Assembly (NCBI RefSeq): GCF_004522215.1
Contig: NZ_SDLR01000002.1
Span: 372,001 to 436,000 of the forward strand
Origin: Ammoniphilus sp. YIM 78166
GTDB lineage: Bacteria; Bacillota; Bacilli; Aneurinibacillales; RAOX-1
Length of the DNA stretch: 64,000 bases
Reading direction: 5' to 3'
In this document: one piece after another, positions 26,602-36,557 of the stretch
Layout of the letters: the number at the start of each line of letters is the position of its first letter
Position numbering within the stretch: the first letter of the stretch is position 1
Position numbers and translations under genes: made by a program
Notes under the pieces: generated by a model
Told to the model about the DNA's origin: nothing
The model's database searches: none
What the model saw: only the letters and a program-made list of their open reading frames with translations

Positions 26602-29235
26602 ATGAAAAAACTAAGTTCAGCTGAAATCAGAAAGATGTACGTGGATTTTTTTGCTTCTAAGGGTCATCGCATTGAGCCGAGTGCCCCGTTGGTTCCTCAT
26701 GAGGATCCAACGTTACTATGGATCAATTGCGGGATGGCGCCGCTTAAAAAGTATTTTGATGGATCGGTTATTCCTGACAATCCGCGGATTACGAATTCAC
26801 AAAAATCGCTAAGAACCAACGATATCGAAAACGTAGGAAAGACCGCTCGTCACCATACGTTTTTTGAAATGCTAGGGAATTTCTCCATTGGTGATTATTT
26901 TAAGGAAGAGTCGATTATTTGGGCATGGGAGTTTTTAACGAGTCCTGAGTGGATTGGATTTGACCCAGAGAAGCTGTCTGTAACGATTCATCCAGAGGAT
27001 GATGAAGCCTTTGCCATTTGGCATGAGAAGGTAGGGATTCCAAAAGAGCGGATCATTAGACTGGAAGGGAATTTTTGGGATATTGGAGAGGGTCCTTGCG
27101 GTCCGAATAGTGAAATCTTCTTCGATCGTGGAGAAGCTTTCGGAAATGATCCCAATGATCCTGAGCTCTTCCCAGGCGGAGAAAATGAGCGATACTTGGA
27201 AATCTGGAACCTCGTGTTCTCACAGTATAACCATAATACGGATGGGTCCTATACTCCACTTCCGAAGAAAAACATTGATACCGGAATGGGCTTAGAAAGA
27301 ATGGCCTCCGTGATCCAGAATGTGGACAATAACTTTGAAACAGATCTACTATTTCCGATTATTGAAGCAACAAGTGAAATTAGCGGAGTGAAATACGGTT
27401 CTTCTACTGAAGCCGATGTAGCGCTTAAGGTAATAGCGGATCACGCTCGGACCATGACATTTGCCATTGGCGACGGAGCTCTTCCTTCCAATGAGGGACG
27501 AGGGTATGTAATTCGCCGCTTGCTTCGCCGTGCCGTGCGCTACGGTAAAGTGCTCGGTGTCGAAAAGCCATTCCTATACCAGCTTGTAGCGGTGGTTGGC
27601 AATATCATGGGAGATACGTATCCAGAGGTTGTGGAAAAGCGTGAATTCATTGAGAAAGTCGTTCGTGGCGAAGAAGAACGCTTCCACGAGACACTGAATG
27701 AAGGGTTAGCCATCCTTTCCGATATGATTGAACAAGCCAAGAAGGCCGGGCGTCAAGCATTAACAGGGGAAGAGTCCTTTAGGCTTTATGACACCTATGG
27801 ATTCCCAATTGACCTCACCGAAGATTTTGCAACTGAAAATGGTTTTTCGATTGATCGAGCAGGCTTTGAGCAAGCCATGGATGAACAACGTGCAAGAGCT
27901 CGCGCCGCTCGTCAAGACGTCGATAGTATGAAGGTTCAAGGCGGTATCCTAGGGGAGATCACGGTTAAGAGTGAGTTTGTTGGGTATAATGATTTGGTAA
28001 CAAGTGGAAAAGTTGTTGCCTTAATCGTAGACAATCAATCGGTTGACTTTGTATCCGAAGGAGCCTTGTGTCAAGTGATCTTAGACCGTACACCTTTCTA
28101 CGCCGAAAGCGGAGGACAAATGGCGGATAAGGGCCTCATCCTTTGCGGTCCAAACCAGCTTAGCGTGGAGTACGTGCAAAAAGGACCGAATGGGCAGCAT
28201 GTACATCAGGCTAGGGTGCATCAAGGAAGCATTAAAATTGGGGATAACGTAGAAGCTGTTGTAGACCGCGCTTCGAGGGTAAATATCATTAAAAACCATA
28301 CGGCTACCCACTTGCTTCATCGTGCTTTGAAGGATACCTTAGGAGAGCATGTAAATCAGGCAGGTTCTTTAGTTGCCGCCGATCGCTTGCGTTTCGACTT
28401 TACACATATCAGTTCTATTTCCGAGTCTGAGCTCGAGACCATTGAAGGTCTTGTTAATCAGAAGATCTGGGAGCAGATTGAAGTTTCCATCATGAACAAA
28501 GGAATTCAAGAAGCTAAAGCAATGGGAGCCATGGCTTTATTCGGAGAGAAATACGGGGATATCGTCCGTGTGGTTCAAGTAGGCGACTACAGCCTAGAAT
28601 TATGCGGGGGCTGTCATGTTATGAACACGGCAGAGATCGGGCTCTTTAAGATCATCAGTGAAGGCGGAATTGGAGCCGGAACTAGAAGGATTGAAGCTGT
28701 AACAGGTCGTGCTGCTTATGAGTATTTAAATGAGCAATATTCTACACTTCGCAGACTAGCAGGAGATCTAAAATCTACTTTGTCTGATGTTCCGAAGCGG
28801 GTAGAAGGATTAAAGGCCAATATCCGTGAGCTAGAAAGAGAAAATGAATCTCTAAAAGCGAAACTGAGCCATGTTGAAGCCTCCTCTTTGACTGATCGTG
28901 TTCAAGAAGTGAACGGGGTGAAGGTCTTGGCTGAACAAGTAAATGGAATGGATATGGAAAATCTTCGCAACATGGTAGACGACTTGAAAAACAAGCTAGG
29001 GTCCGCCGTGGTGGTCATTGGGTCTGTACAAGGGGACAAAGTGAATCTAACGGCAGGAGTCACAAAGGACTTAGTTGATAAGGGCTTCCACGCTGGAAAG
29101 CTCATTAAGGAAGTAGCGACTCGTTGCGGCGGTGGCGGCGGCGGTCGTCCGGATATGGCGCAAGCGGGCGGAAAAAATCCAGAACAGCTTAAAGAAGCTT
29201 TAAACTATGTGCTAGTTTGGGCTGAGCAACAATAA
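26602..29235 (+). CDS. alaS: alanyl-tRNA synthetase
   Basis: 877-residue class II synthetase. Order: catalytic core ([34 protein letters not shown]), tRNA-recognition helices, editing domain with the zinc-type motif [12 protein letters not shown] and the downstream [14 protein letters not shown], coiled-coil linker (about 720-760), and glycine-rich C-terminal DHHA1-like domain with [16 protein letters not shown]. Nothing is missing. Expression is T-box controlled. It is followed by ireB, ruvX and yrzB, the common Firmicutes order. Confidence 0.98.
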   Translation: MKKLSSAEIRKMYVDFFASKGHRIEPSAPLVPHEDPTLLWINCGMAPLKKYFDGSVIPDNPRITNSQKSLRTNDIENVGKTARHHTFFEMLGNFSIGDYFKEESIIWAWEFLTSPEWIGFDPEKLSVTIHPEDDEAFAIWHEKVGIPKERIIRLEGNFWDIGEGPCGPNSEIFFDRGEAFGNDPNDPELFPGGENERYLEIWNLVFSQYNHNTDGSYTPLPKKNIDTGMGLERMASVIQNVDNNFETDLLFPIIEATSEISGVKYGSSTEADVALKVIADHARTMTFAIGDGALPSNEGRGYVIRRLLRRAVRYGKVLGVEKPFLYQLVAVVGNIMGDTYPEVVEKREFIEKVVRGEEERFHETLNEGLAILSDMIEQAKKAGRQALTGEESFRLYDTYGFPIDLTEDFATENGFSIDRAGFEQAMDEQRARARAARQDVDSMKVQGGILGEITVKSEFVGYNDLVTSGKVVALIVDNQSVDFVSEGALCQVILDRTPFYAESGGQMADKGLILCGPNQLSVEYVQKGPNGQHVHQARVHQGSIKIGDNVEAVVDRASRVNIIKNHTATHLLHRALKDTLGEHVNQAGSLVAADRLRFDFTHISSISESELETIEGLVNQKIWEQIEVSIMNKGIQEAKAMGAMALFGEKYGDIVRVVQVGDYSLELCGGCHVMNTAEIGLFKIISEGGIGAGTRRIEAVTGRAAYEYLNEQYSTLRRLAGDLKSTLSDVPKRVEGLKANIRELERENESLKAKLSHVEASSLTDRVQEVNGVKVLAEQVNGMDMENLRNMVDDLKNKLGSAVVVIGSVQGDKVNLTAGVTKDLVDKGFHAGKLIKEVATRCGGGGGGRPDMAQAGGKNPEQLKEALNYVLVWAEQQ

Positions 29236-29326
29236 TTGCGTAAATTTCTGTAAAATAAAGAGGAAAAAGGCATTCGCGTAGCGAAGCATGTAGAAAGAAC
29301 TTCTTAAAGGTAAAGAGGTGTTGAAG

Positions 29327-29590
29327 ATGAGTTCATTGGACAGAACCATGAAGTTCAATCTAAAGTTAGATGATACAGATGTTCAGGTGAAAGATGCCTT
29401 TCTCACCGTTTACAGCGCCTTGGAGGAAAAGGGATATAACCCCATTAATCAGATTGTGGGTTATCTTCTTTCTGGTGATCCAGCCTATATTCCTCGGCAC
29501 AACAACGCTAGAAGCATCATCCGTAAATTGGAAAGAGATGAATTGATTGAGGAACTGGTCCGTTCGTATTTGTCTCAGCACCGCACATAA
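29327..29590 (+). CDS. yrzL: IreB family regulatory phosphoprotein (UPF0297)
   Basis: An 87-residue protein with the family's almost invariant segments: DRTMKFNL at the N-terminus and [20 protein letters not shown] in the middle. In Enterococcus IreB is the substrate of the PASTA kinase IreK and controls cephalosporin resistance. Start at the ATG with AAAGAGGTG upstream; a GTG 9 bases before is possible. First gene of the ireB-ruvX-yrzB trio. Confidence 0.95.
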   Translation: MSSLDRTMKFNLKLDDTDVQVKDAFLTVYSALEEKGYNPINQIVGYLLSGDPAYIPRHNNARSIIRKLERDELIEELVRSYLSQHRT

Positions 29591-29610
29591 GAAGAAGTCG
29601 GGTGAAACAA

Positions 29611-30021
29611 ATGAGAATTATGGGTTTGGATTTAGGAGACAAGACGATCGGCGTTGCCATCAGCGATGAGATGGGCTGGACAGCCCAAGGAATTGAAACG
29701 ATTAAGCGGGAAAACCTAAAATCAGATTTAAACCGCTTGGCTCAACTTATTGCCGAGTATGGGGTAACTGAGGTTGTGGTAGGTCTTCCCAAGAACATGA
29801 ATGGTACGATTGGTCCGCGAGGAGAGCTTTGTCAGGCTTTTGCCAAGACGGTAGAGAACAGCTTGAATATTCCCGTGCGTATGTGGGATGAGCGATTAAC
29901 TACGATGGCAGCAGAGAAAATGCTAGTTGCTGCAGATGTTAGTCGTAAAAAAAGAAAGCAAGTCATTGATAAGATGGCTGCAGTGATGATTCTGCAAGGC
30001 TATCTCGACTTTAAAAAATAA
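29611..30021 (+). CDS. ruvX: Holliday junction resolvase-like/pre-16S rRNA nuclease YqgF (RuvX)
   Basis: RNase H-fold protein of 136 residues with the three acidic catalytic positions expected for Yqg[17 protein letters not shown], the GLPKNMNG strand region, and [11 protein letters not shown]. The C-terminal helix [20 protein letters not shown] is typical. It is implicated in processing the 16S rRNA 5' end in other bacteria. The start is ATG 29611; a GTG 9 bases upstream is an alternative. Confidence 0.95.
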   Translation: MRIMGLDLGDKTIGVAISDEMGWTAQGIETIKRENLKSDLNRLAQLIAEYGVTEVVVGLPKNMNGTIGPRGELCQAFAKTVENSLNIPVRMWDERLTTMAAEKMLVAADVSRKKRKQVIDKMAAVMILQGYLDFKK

Positions 30022-30042
30022 CGTTAGAGGAGGCAGAAGCAT

Positions 30043-30312
30043 TTGGAAGAATTAGAAGTAGGCGAAGTGGTTACCTTGTCTGATGATGAAACAGGAGAGG
30101 AAAAAGATTTTCAGATCATGTACATCTTTGACATTGAAGACCGTACCTACCTCTGTCTTGTGCCAGAGGAGCAGGATGACCGAGATGAGGTAGAGGTTCA
30201 TTTCCTCCGTTATGACGAAACCGATGGGATGCTTTATCCGATTGAGTCAGAGGAGGAGCAGGAGAACGTCATCGCTACCTTTGAAACGCTGGAAGCCGAA
30301 TTTAATGAATAG
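30043..30312 (+). CDS. yrzB: DUF1292 family protein (YrzB)
   Basis: An 89-residue, strongly acidic soluble protein (VVTLSDDETGEEKDFQIM, EEQDDRDEVEVHFLRYDE) with the family's short beta-rich pattern. The start is TTG with GAGGAGGCAG at good distance. Function unknown; nearly always found after ruvX in Firmicutes. Confidence 0.9.
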   Translation: MEELEVGEVVTLSDDETGEEKDFQIMYIFDIEDRTYLCLVPEEQDDRDEVEVHFLRYDETDGMLYPIESEEEQENVIATFETLEAEFNE

Positions 30313-30322
30313 GGTAAACAAT

Positions 30323-30357
30323 AAGAGGCTCTTGTCTACGGACAGAGCTTCTTTTTT
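30323..30357 (+). terminator. Rho-independent terminator of the alaS-ireB-ruvX-yrzB unit
   Basis: Imperfect stem AAGAGGCTCTTGTC / GACAGAGCTTCTT followed by six T. Confidence 0.7.
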
Positions 30358-30369
30358 CGTTTTTTAGGG

Positions 30370-30400
30370 TTGCCCATAAGGACTGGAAATGAAGTATAAT
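30370..30400 (+). promoter_or_regulatory. mltG: possible promoter of mltG
   Basis: TTGCCC and perfect TATAAT, but with a 19-base spacer. If used, the mRNA would carry a leader of about 290 bases with four stem-loops. Confidence 0.45.
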
Positions 30401-30423
30401 GTAGGATGTTGTCATTTTTTTTG

Positions 30424-30635
30424 GCAGATAAGAATTTAGAAGATATCTAGAATTCTACATCTGCATAAGGGCAACTAGTTTCCCCTAACTTGACATCAAG
30501 GGATAAACCCCCATTTCTGATAAAATTTAATTTTATCAGAAATGACCCGTAGGGTTGATATCAAGTTAGGGAAATGTCGCACAACTCACTTGACAAAAAG
30601 ATGTCAAGTGGAGTTTCTGCGCCAAGGCTTGGCGC
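30424..30635 (+). repeat. array of four stem-loops in the mltG leader, including a 96-base nested palindrome
   Basis: This fills most of the 380-base gap between yrzB and mltG. SL1 (30424-30464): GCAGAT...ATCTGC with inner AGAATT/AATTCT and TAGA/TCTA. SL2 (30479-30574): outer arms of 20-21 bases, TTTCCCCTAACTTGACATC against the reverse of TATCAAGTTAGGGAAA, with one mismatch and one extra base; inside is a perfect 15-bp hairpin CATTTCTGATAAAAT / ATTTTATCAGAAATG (30512-30544). SL3 (30587-30610): CACTTGACA / TGTCAAGTG. SL4 (30619-30635): GCGCCAAG / CTTGGCGC. None has a terminator-like T run. It could be a structured RNA leader or a small palindromic mobile-type repeat. Confidence 0.75.
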
Positions 30636-30693
30636 CAGCCAAGTTTTCTATACTGAACCGTGCGGATGGGCATCCTATGGAGGGAGGAACTTT

Positions 30694-31728
30694 ATGAGAG
30701 TGATGACAAAAGCCATTGTGCTTCTTATTATATTTGGAGTAATAGGTGTTGCAGGAGCTTATTATTATTACCAGGAATCCTTGCAGCCAACTCAGCCTGG
30801 GCCTGCCGTTGTAGTTGATATCCCACCAGGCAGCTCAACACAGAAAATTGCCGAAATCTTGGAGGAAAACAATCTTATACGAGACAGCAAAACGTTTGTC
30901 CTATACGTAAGGCAAAGTGGGAAGGGCAGTCAGCTTAAGGCGGGTCAGTACGAATTTACACCAGGGGAAAGCGTGGACCGCTTATTGACGAAGATGGTTA
31001 TGGGTGATGTTTACCAACGTACCATCCAATTTACGATTCCGGAAGGTTGGACAGTCCCGCAAATCGCTTCTTTCTTGGCAGAGAAAGGGTGGGTAAATGA
31101 AGAGAAATTTCTTCAACTTGTAAACGAAGGAGAGTTTGATTTCCCATTTGTTCGTGGTATTCCAAACGATAAGAGTTTGGGATTCCGCTTAGAGGGCTAT
31201 TTATTCCCTAAGACTTATGAAGTAAGAGAAGGGGCTACTGAAAAGGAAATCATTGAGCGTATGCTTGCTCAATTTCAAACAGAATGGGACCCGACCTGGA
31301 CGGACCAGTTAATTCAAAAAAACATGTCTATCCATGAGGCTGTCACGCTTGCGTCCATCGTGGAACGAGAAGTTATCGTTGATATAGAACAGGCCAAAGT
31401 GGCCGGCGTCTATTTTAACCGGCTAGAGACCGATATGCTCCTTCAGGCGGATGCCACAGTACAATATGCTTTAGGTAAACAAAAGGATATTGTGACTTAT
31501 AAAGATCTGGAGCTTGACCATCCTTATAATACGTACCGGTATAAAGGATTGCCTCCAGGACCGATTGCTTCTCCTGGAAGGGCTGCCCTGCATTCGGTTG
31601 TGGAGCCCGAAAAGCATGGCTATTTCTTTTATGTGACAAAGAAAGATGGTTCGGGCGAACATTATTTTTCCGAAACCTACCAACAGCATTTAAAAAATAT
31701 CGCATTGAGCAAAAGAGCTAACAAATAG
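30694..31728 (+). CDS. mltG: endolytic transglycosylase MltG (YrrL)
   Basis: Membrane-anchored lytic transglycosylase that cuts nascent glycan strands and sets their length. One N-terminal membrane helix (KAIVLLIIFGVIGVAGAYYY), a LysM-like region (VDIPPGSSTQKIAEILEENN), then the YceG domain with LASIVEREVIVD (catalytic Glu), NRLETDMLLQADATVQYALG and YKGLPPGPIASPG. The start at 30694 has GGAGGGAGG at the right distance and gives 344 residues, the usual size; the open frame runs 120 bases further upstream, through the stem-loop region, but that part looks non-coding. Confidence 0.94.
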   Translation: MRVMTKAIVLLIIFGVIGVAGAYYYYQESLQPTQPGPAVVVDIPPGSSTQKIAEILEENNLIRDSKTFVLYVRQSGKGSQLKAGQYEFTPGESVDRLLTKMVMGDVYQRTIQFTIPEGWTVPQIASFLAEKGWVNEEKFLQLVNEGEFDFPFVRGIPNDKSLGFRLEGYLFPKTYEVREGATEKEIIERMLAQFQTEWDPTWTDQLIQKNMSIHEAVTLASIVEREVIVDIEQAKVAGVYFNRLETDMLLQADATVQYALGKQKDIVTYKDLELDHPYNTYRYKGLPPGPIASPGRAALHSVVEPEKHGYFFYVTKKDGSGEHYFSETYQQHLKNIALSKRANK

Positions 31729-31797
31729 CCTACACCTTCTTACTTATGATAAGATAAAATCCAGTTGTCAGGGTAAAAATGATTGGGAGTTGTCCAT

Positions 31798-32436
31798 ATG
31801 ATTACGAATGAACGCGTGAATGACTATATAGAAGCACTTATTCCACCAAGGGCTGAGCTGCTTCAAGTGTTGGAGCAAGAAGCTGCAGAAGAGCGCATAC
31901 CGATCATCCAGTTGCCGAGCATCCAATTTATTCGAACCCTTCTATTGGCTTTCCAGCCTAAAAGAATTTTGGAAATCGGTACAGCCATTGGATATTCTAC
32001 TATTTGGCTTGCCCATGCTGCTCCACTGGCCAGAATCACGACAATGGAAATTGACAAGGAACGGATCACCCGTGCCTTAAGCAATTTTGATAAGGCCGGT
32101 ATTCGCGAGCGAATTGAAATTATTGAAGGGGATGCAGGCGACGGGTTACCGGAGCATTATCGCTTTGATTGTTTGTTCTTAGATGCGGCCAAAGGACAGT
32201 ACAAGCACTACCTCGACTTATATCTTCCCATGCTCGAACCCGGGGGAATCGTTCTGTGCGATAACGTACTTTTTAAAGGATTGGTATCGGAAGAGACGGT
32301 GGATAACAAGCGGTTGGCTCCCCTGGTGAAAAAAATTAATGATTTTAATGCCTACATCATGGGGCACCAGGAGTTGGATACTTCCCTTATCCCTATAGGG
32401 GATGGATTAACGTTTTCTGTAAAGAAAGGTGAATAG
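31798..32436 (+). CDS. trmR: tRNA 5-hydroxyuridine methyltransferase TrmR (O-methyltransferase family)
   Basis: SAM-dependent methyltransferase of 212 residues with motif I ILEIGTAIGYSTIWLA, acidic post-I TTMEIDKER, and the metal-site segment CLFLDAAKGQYKHYLDLYLP followed by CDNVLFKGL, all typical of the class I O-methyltransferase clade to which B. subtilis YrrM/TrmR belongs. TrmR converts ho5U34 to mo5U34 in tRNA. It sits directly before trhP1 and trhP2, which make the ho5U substrate, so the three genes form one modification pathway. Start at ATG; a TTG 15 bases upstream is less likely. Confidence 0.92.
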   Translation: MITNERVNDYIEALIPPRAELLQVLEQEAAEERIPIIQLPSIQFIRTLLLAFQPKRILEIGTAIGYSTIWLAHAAPLARITTMEIDKERITRALSNFDKAGIRERIEIIEGDAGDGLPEHYRFDCLFLDAAKGQYKHYLDLYLPMLEPGGIVLCDNVLFKGLVSEETVDNKRLAPLVKKINDFNAYIMGHQELDTSLIPIGDGLTFSVKKGE

Positions 32437-32438
32437 AA

Positions 32439-33374
32439 ATGAGAAAACCTGAACTGTTGATTGCTGCTGGGAGTTTAACTGAGGTAAGACAGTACCTGGA
32501 AGCAGGAGCGGATGCCATAGTGGTTGGAACTGAACGCTATGGATTGCGTCTGCCTGGTACGATGACCTTAGAGGAAATCAAACAGGCGACTGATTTAGCC
32601 CACGCAAGCGGCAAAAAGTTATACGCTTCGGTGAATGGACTTCTTCACAATAATGAACTTGAAGGGCTAGAGGAATATCTGATTCAATTGAATGCGATGG
32701 GAGTCGATGCCATTGAGTATGCAGATCCAGCTGTTCTGATGACGGCCAAACATACGATACCGAACATGCCGTTGCACTGGAATGCAGAAATTATTGCAAC
32801 AAGCTTCCATACCATTGGATATTGGGCGACTAAGGGCATTCGGCGTGCAGTTTTGTCTCGTGAGCTTAATATGGATGAAATCTCCCAAATCAAAGAAGAA
32901 GCCAATGAACTCGAAATTGAAGTGCAAATACACGGCATGTCTTGTATCTTCCATTCAAAACGCCCCTTGGTATCGTCCTACTTTCACCATTTAGGGAAAA
33001 ATGCGGTCATTGAAGGAAAGGGGAAGGAGAGGGGCCTTTATCTGAAGGAAGAAAAAAGGGAAGACATCTTTTATCCGGTTTATGAGGACGCATGCGGTAC
33101 ACACATCATGAGTGCCGAAGACGTATGCATTTTGGATAACTTAGACGAATTGATGGAAGCGGGCATCTATAGCTTCAGAGTGGAAGGGTTGCTGAAATCC
33201 ATGGAGTACAACGAGACGGTGTTGCGTGTGTACCGTGAAGCTATTGATGCGTACGCAAAAGATCCAGACCTGTTCTTCGACCAGCTCGACAGTTGGAAGG
33301 AGCAGCTAGAGGAAAAGCAAGATCCGAAAAGGCCCCTGACAACAGGGTTTTATTATAAGGAATTGGTATTCTAA
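32439..33374 (+). CDS. trhP1: U32-family tRNA hydroxylation protein TrhP1 (YrrN)
   Basis: 311-residue member of the U32 'peptidase' family, acting in tRNA U34 5-hydroxylation rather than proteolysis. Family marks: AAGSLTEVRQYLEAGADAIVVG, YASVNGLLHNNELEGLEEYL, HWNAEIIATSFHTIGYW, and RVEGLLKSMEYNETVLRVYREAID. It lacks the cysteine cluster of its partner, as expected for the P1 subunit. It starts 2 bases after trmR and ends 15 bases before trhP2. Confidence 0.92.
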   Translation: MRKPELLIAAGSLTEVRQYLEAGADAIVVGTERYGLRLPGTMTLEEIKQATDLAHASGKKLYASVNGLLHNNELEGLEEYLIQLNAMGVDAIEYADPAVLMTAKHTIPNMPLHWNAEIIATSFHTIGYWATKGIRRAVLSRELNMDEISQIKEEANELEIEVQIHGMSCIFHSKRPLVSSYFHHLGKNAVIEGKGKERGLYLKEEKREDIFYPVYEDACGTHIMSAEDVCILDNLDELMEAGIYSFRVEGLLKSMEYNETVLRVYREAIDAYAKDPDLFFDQLDSWKEQLEEKQDPKRPLTTGFYYKELVF

Positions 33375-33389
33375 GTGAGGTGACTAGCT

Positions 33390-34661
33390 ATGCCGGAAGT
33401 GTTGAAAGAAGAAAAAACAGCTGTGAAGCGAGGACCTATTCTCAAGAAGCCGGAGGTTTTGGCTCCTGCTGGCAGTTTGGAAAAGCTAAAGATCGCGGTT
33501 CATTATGGCGCTGATGCTGTCTACATTGGGGGGCAGCAATTCAGCTTACGGGCGAACGCGGATAATTATTCATATGAAGAAATGAAAGAGGGAACAGATT
33601 TTGCCCATGCCCATGGAGCAAAGGTTTATGTAGCAGCGAACATCATCGCTCATAACGAAGATATGCAGGGTGTGGAGGATTTCTTTGCCAAGCTTTATGA
33701 AGTAGGGATTGATGCCGTGATTGTCGCCGACCCAGCACTCATCGAAGCATGCAAAAAGGGAGCTCCAAAGCTTGAAATTCACTTGAGTACCCAGGCCTCT
33801 ACAACGAACTGGCAATCTGTCCAGTTTTGGAAAGATGAAGGGATTGCCCGCGTGGTATTAGCCAGGGAGGTGTCTTTCGAAGAAATTCGCAAGATCAAGG
33901 AAAAAGTAGATGTGGAAATTGAGCAATTTATTCACGGCGCCATGTGTCCCGCGTACTCTGGCCGATGTGTACTATCCAATCATATGACTGCAAGGGATTC
34001 TAACCGTGGAGGATGTTGTCATTCCTGTCGTTGGAGTTATGATATGTACGAAAATCCGGAAGAAGCAAATCAGGATGCAGCTATTTTCGGAGAAGGAGAT
34101 AACCCCTTTAGCTTTAGTTCCAAAGATTTAAGTATGATTGAACATATACCGGAGATTGTTGAATCTGGTATTGATTCTCTTAAAATAGAAGGTCGCATGA
34201 AGAGTGTTCACTATGTGGCTACAGTGGTTAATGCCTATAGACAGGCTATAGATGCGTATTGTGCAGATCCGGATAATTACCAATTAAATCCGCATTGGGT
34301 AGAAGAAATTCATAAGGCTGCGCATCGCTCGACGACCACGGGGTTTTTCTACGAAATCCCAGGCCCGGAGGATCACTTGTACGGAGAAGCGGAATCCTTA
34401 GCTGAATATGATTTCGCTGGGCTCGTTTTAGATTATGATGCTGACAACCGCATAGCCACGATCCAGCAGCGAACACACTTTAAGCTGGGGCAGGAGGTTG
34501 AATTCTTTGGCCCGGGCAATCGATTCTTCCGTCAGGCTATCCAGGAAATGTGGAACGATGAAGGCCAAGCGATTGAGAAGGCCCCTCACCCTCTCATGGT
34601 TGTCAAGATGAGAGTGGAACAGCCTGTCAGTGCGTGGGATATTATGAGAAAACATAAGTGA
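33390..34661 (+). CDS. trhP2: U32-family tRNA hydroxylation protein TrhP2 (YrrO)
   Basis: 423-residue U32 protein with the iron-sulfur-binding cysteines seen in TrhP: HGAMCPAYSGRCVLSNHM and NRGGCCHSCRWSYD. Other marks are APAGSLEKLKIAVHYGADAV, LSTQASTTNWQSVQFW and IEGRMKSVHYVATVVNAYR. It works with TrhP1 and prephenate-derived cofactor in anaerobic-type ho5U34 formation in E. coli and B. subtilis. A terminator follows. Confidence 0.94.
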   Translation: MPEVLKEEKTAVKRGPILKKPEVLAPAGSLEKLKIAVHYGADAVYIGGQQFSLRANADNYSYEEMKEGTDFAHAHGAKVYVAANIIAHNEDMQGVEDFFAKLYEVGIDAVIVADPALIEACKKGAPKLEIHLSTQASTTNWQSVQFWKDEGIARVVLAREVSFEEIRKIKEKVDVEIEQFIHGAMCPAYSGRCVLSNHMTARDSNRGGCCHSCRWSYDMYENPEEANQDAAIFGEGDNPFSFSSKDLSMIEHIPEIVESGIDSLKIEGRMKSVHYVATVVNAYRQAIDAYCADPDNYQLNPHWVEEIHKAAHRSTTTGFFYEIPGPEDHLYGEAESLAEYDFAGLVLDYDADNRIATIQQRTHFKLGQEVEFFGPGNRFFRQAIQEMWNDEGQAIEKAPHPLMVVKMRVEQPVSAWDIMRKHK

Positions 34662-34675
34662 TCCAATTCGAATGA

Positions 34676-34720
34676 ACCCCCTTTTTACCGGTAACAATGG
34701 GTAGAAATGGGGGTGTTTTT
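34676..34720 (+). terminator. terminator of the trmR-trhP1-trhP2 unit
   Basis: ACCCCC pairs with GGGGGT, extended by TTT/AAA, then GTTTTTT. The 3' arm and T run overlap the start region of the next gene and include its GGGGGTG binding site. Confidence 0.7.
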
Positions 34721-34721
34721 T

Positions 34722-36515
34722 GTGTCTAGCAAAAGAAGGATGTTTTTCACTTTATCCTTGCTTGTTACGGCTTGGGTAGTACTGATAAGCAGATTAATGT
34801 GGATCCAGATTCTCGATGTCCACCAGTTCTCTAAGCATGGGGTGAATCTTATTGAAGAAGCTGTTACGCAGCGAAAGCAAGAAGTGACGCTTCATACCGG
34901 GCGAGGGGACATTCTAGATCGCAACGGACAGCCTTTAACAGGAAGTGAGAGAACAGGGGTTGCTGTTTTTCCTTTAGTCAGGGGTAATCTCGACAAGGAA
35001 AAGATAGCAAGGCTGGCGGAACTTACAGATCTGAATGAAGACCAGTTGCATCATGTTATCCAGCAGGTCAGGGTTCCTACGTTTATTCGAGATAGCGAAG
35101 GAAAGATCATTGCATTAAATGAGATGAATGCACAGGAAGTCGATCAGCTCTCCCTGCCTGGTATTGTCTCCTTGCCGATTACGGAGCGCTACCAGCCAGA
35201 TGCTTTAGCCACTCAATTAGTGGGTTACATTAGTCAAAATCCTGAACGAATCCAAAAGGAGTACGCAGAAGAGCTCAAAAGAGGAGAAATCACCAAAAGA
35301 ACACTAATTGGCGCCTCAGGCTTGGAGCGCAGCTTCGAGCGTTTTCTGCAGGGGGTTGGACCTACGACGGTATCTTATTTTGTTGATGCAAGAGGCAATC
35401 CGTTGAACGGATTAAAGTCTAAGATGGTGGAACAAGAAAACCAGTTTTATCCATTGGCTATAAAAACTACACTGAATAAAGATCTTCAGAAGCTAGCAGA
35501 AGAATCCTTGCTTCATGAGGGAGTGGCCTTGGGATCAGTAGTGGTACTCGATGCAAAATCGAGAGAAGTTCTTGCTATGGCTAGCCATCCAGTGTTCCAC
35601 CCGGGCAGCCGAATTGAGCTGGAGAATGGAAATTGGGTGAACCGCTCGATTAAGCAAATCTCGCCGGGATCGGTTTTTAAGACGGTTGTTGCCGCTGCCG
35701 TACTAGAGGAAGGCGTGGTTAAGCCTGACGACAAGTTTCATTGTGAGGGTCACTATGGCAAGTATGGGTTCTCTTGCTGGAAAGAAGGGGGGCACGGGGA
35801 AATCACATTTGCCGAGGCATTTGCCCAATCCTGCAATATTGCTTTTGCTCATGCTGCGCTGAAATTGCAACCAGGGGACCTAGAGAAATATGCTGAAAAG
35901 CTAGGACTAACGCAGCAAGTAGGCTGGAGTCAGTCTCCCTTTTTTAAGATGAACACCTTCCGCCAATTAGATGGGGAGGACCGAGGACAAATTTTTTCGG
36001 CGCAAACTCCGCGACAAGACGAAGGGGTGTTGATCCAAACGGCAATCGGACAACGGGATGTACAAATCACCCCGTTGCAAGCCGCGAATATGATGGCCAC
36101 CATCCTCGAAGGGGGAGAAAAAGAAGAGGTTCGGGTAGTAAAGGAAATCCGTTATAAAACAGGTTCTTTATTTCACTCCTTTGAAGCCCATCCAATTGAA
36201 GGAGAGCAGATTGACCGGTACACGGCTTACCAGCTTCGTAAGATGATGGAGTCTGTAGTGGATAGCGGAACAGCTCAGACCCTAAAAGATAGCCTTTGGA
36301 AGCTAGCGGGAAAAACCGGGACAGCTCAGACCAATTCAGGAAAAAACAATCAGTGGTTTGTCGGATATGGACCGGTGGAAAATCCTCAATATGTAGTAGT
36401 AGCTGTTGCTGAGCAGGAGCCTAAGTCCGGACCAAATAAAGTGATACCTGTGGTTAAGCGAATCATGAATGAATTAGCGGTACAGCAAGATTCGAGTCAC
36501 CAATTGCGCCCATAG
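34722..36515 (+). CDS. class B penicillin-binding protein (PbpI/YrrR-like)
   Basis: Peptidoglycan transpeptidase of about 597 residues. One N-terminal membrane helix (FFTLSLLVTAWVVLISRLMW), a dimerisation/PBP_dimer region (RGDILDRNGQPLTGSERTG, ASGLERSFERFLQGVGP), and the penicillin-binding domain with SxxK in ISPGSVFKTVVAA, SxN in QSCNIAFAHA and KTG in LAGKTGTAQTNSG. All three active-site motifs are intact. Position after trhP2 resembles yrrR (pbpI), but udk and greA, which lie between in B. subtilis, are absent. Start: GTG with GGGGGTG 6 bases upstream, or ATG 15 bases earlier. Confidence 0.92.
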   Translation: MSSKRRMFFTLSLLVTAWVVLISRLMWIQILDVHQFSKHGVNLIEEAVTQRKQEVTLHTGRGDILDRNGQPLTGSERTGVAVFPLVRGNLDKEKIARLAELTDLNEDQLHHVIQQVRVPTFIRDSEGKIIALNEMNAQEVDQLSLPGIVSLPITERYQPDALATQLVGYISQNPERIQKEYAEELKRGEITKRTLIGASGLERSFERFLQGVGPTTVSYFVDARGNPLNGLKSKMVEQENQFYPLAIKTTLNKDLQKLAEESLLHEGVALGSVVVLDAKSREVLAMASHPVFHPGSRIELENGNWVNRSIKQISPGSVFKTVVAAAVLEEGVVKPDDKFHCEGHYGKYGFSCWKEGGHGEITFAEAFAQSCNIAFAHAALKLQPGDLEKYAEKLGLTQQVGWSQSPFFKMNTFRQLDGEDRGQIFSAQTPRQDEGVLIQTAIGQRDVQITPLQAANMMATILEGGEKEEVRVVKEIRYKTGSLFHSFEAHPIEGEQIDRYTAYQLRKMMESVVDSGTAQTLKDSLWKLAGKTGTAQTNSGKNNQWFVGYGPVENPQYVVVAVAEQEPKSGPNKVIPVVKRIMNELAVQQDSSHQLRP

Positions 36516-36557
36516 GCATAACCTAGAAAAAAACAAATGCTTTGCGGAGGAGATAAG

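Noticed and set aside
30574-30693. Longer N-terminus for MltG
   Set aside because: The extra 40 codons run through two hairpins and lack the signature of an MltG start; the ATG at 30694 has a clear binding site.
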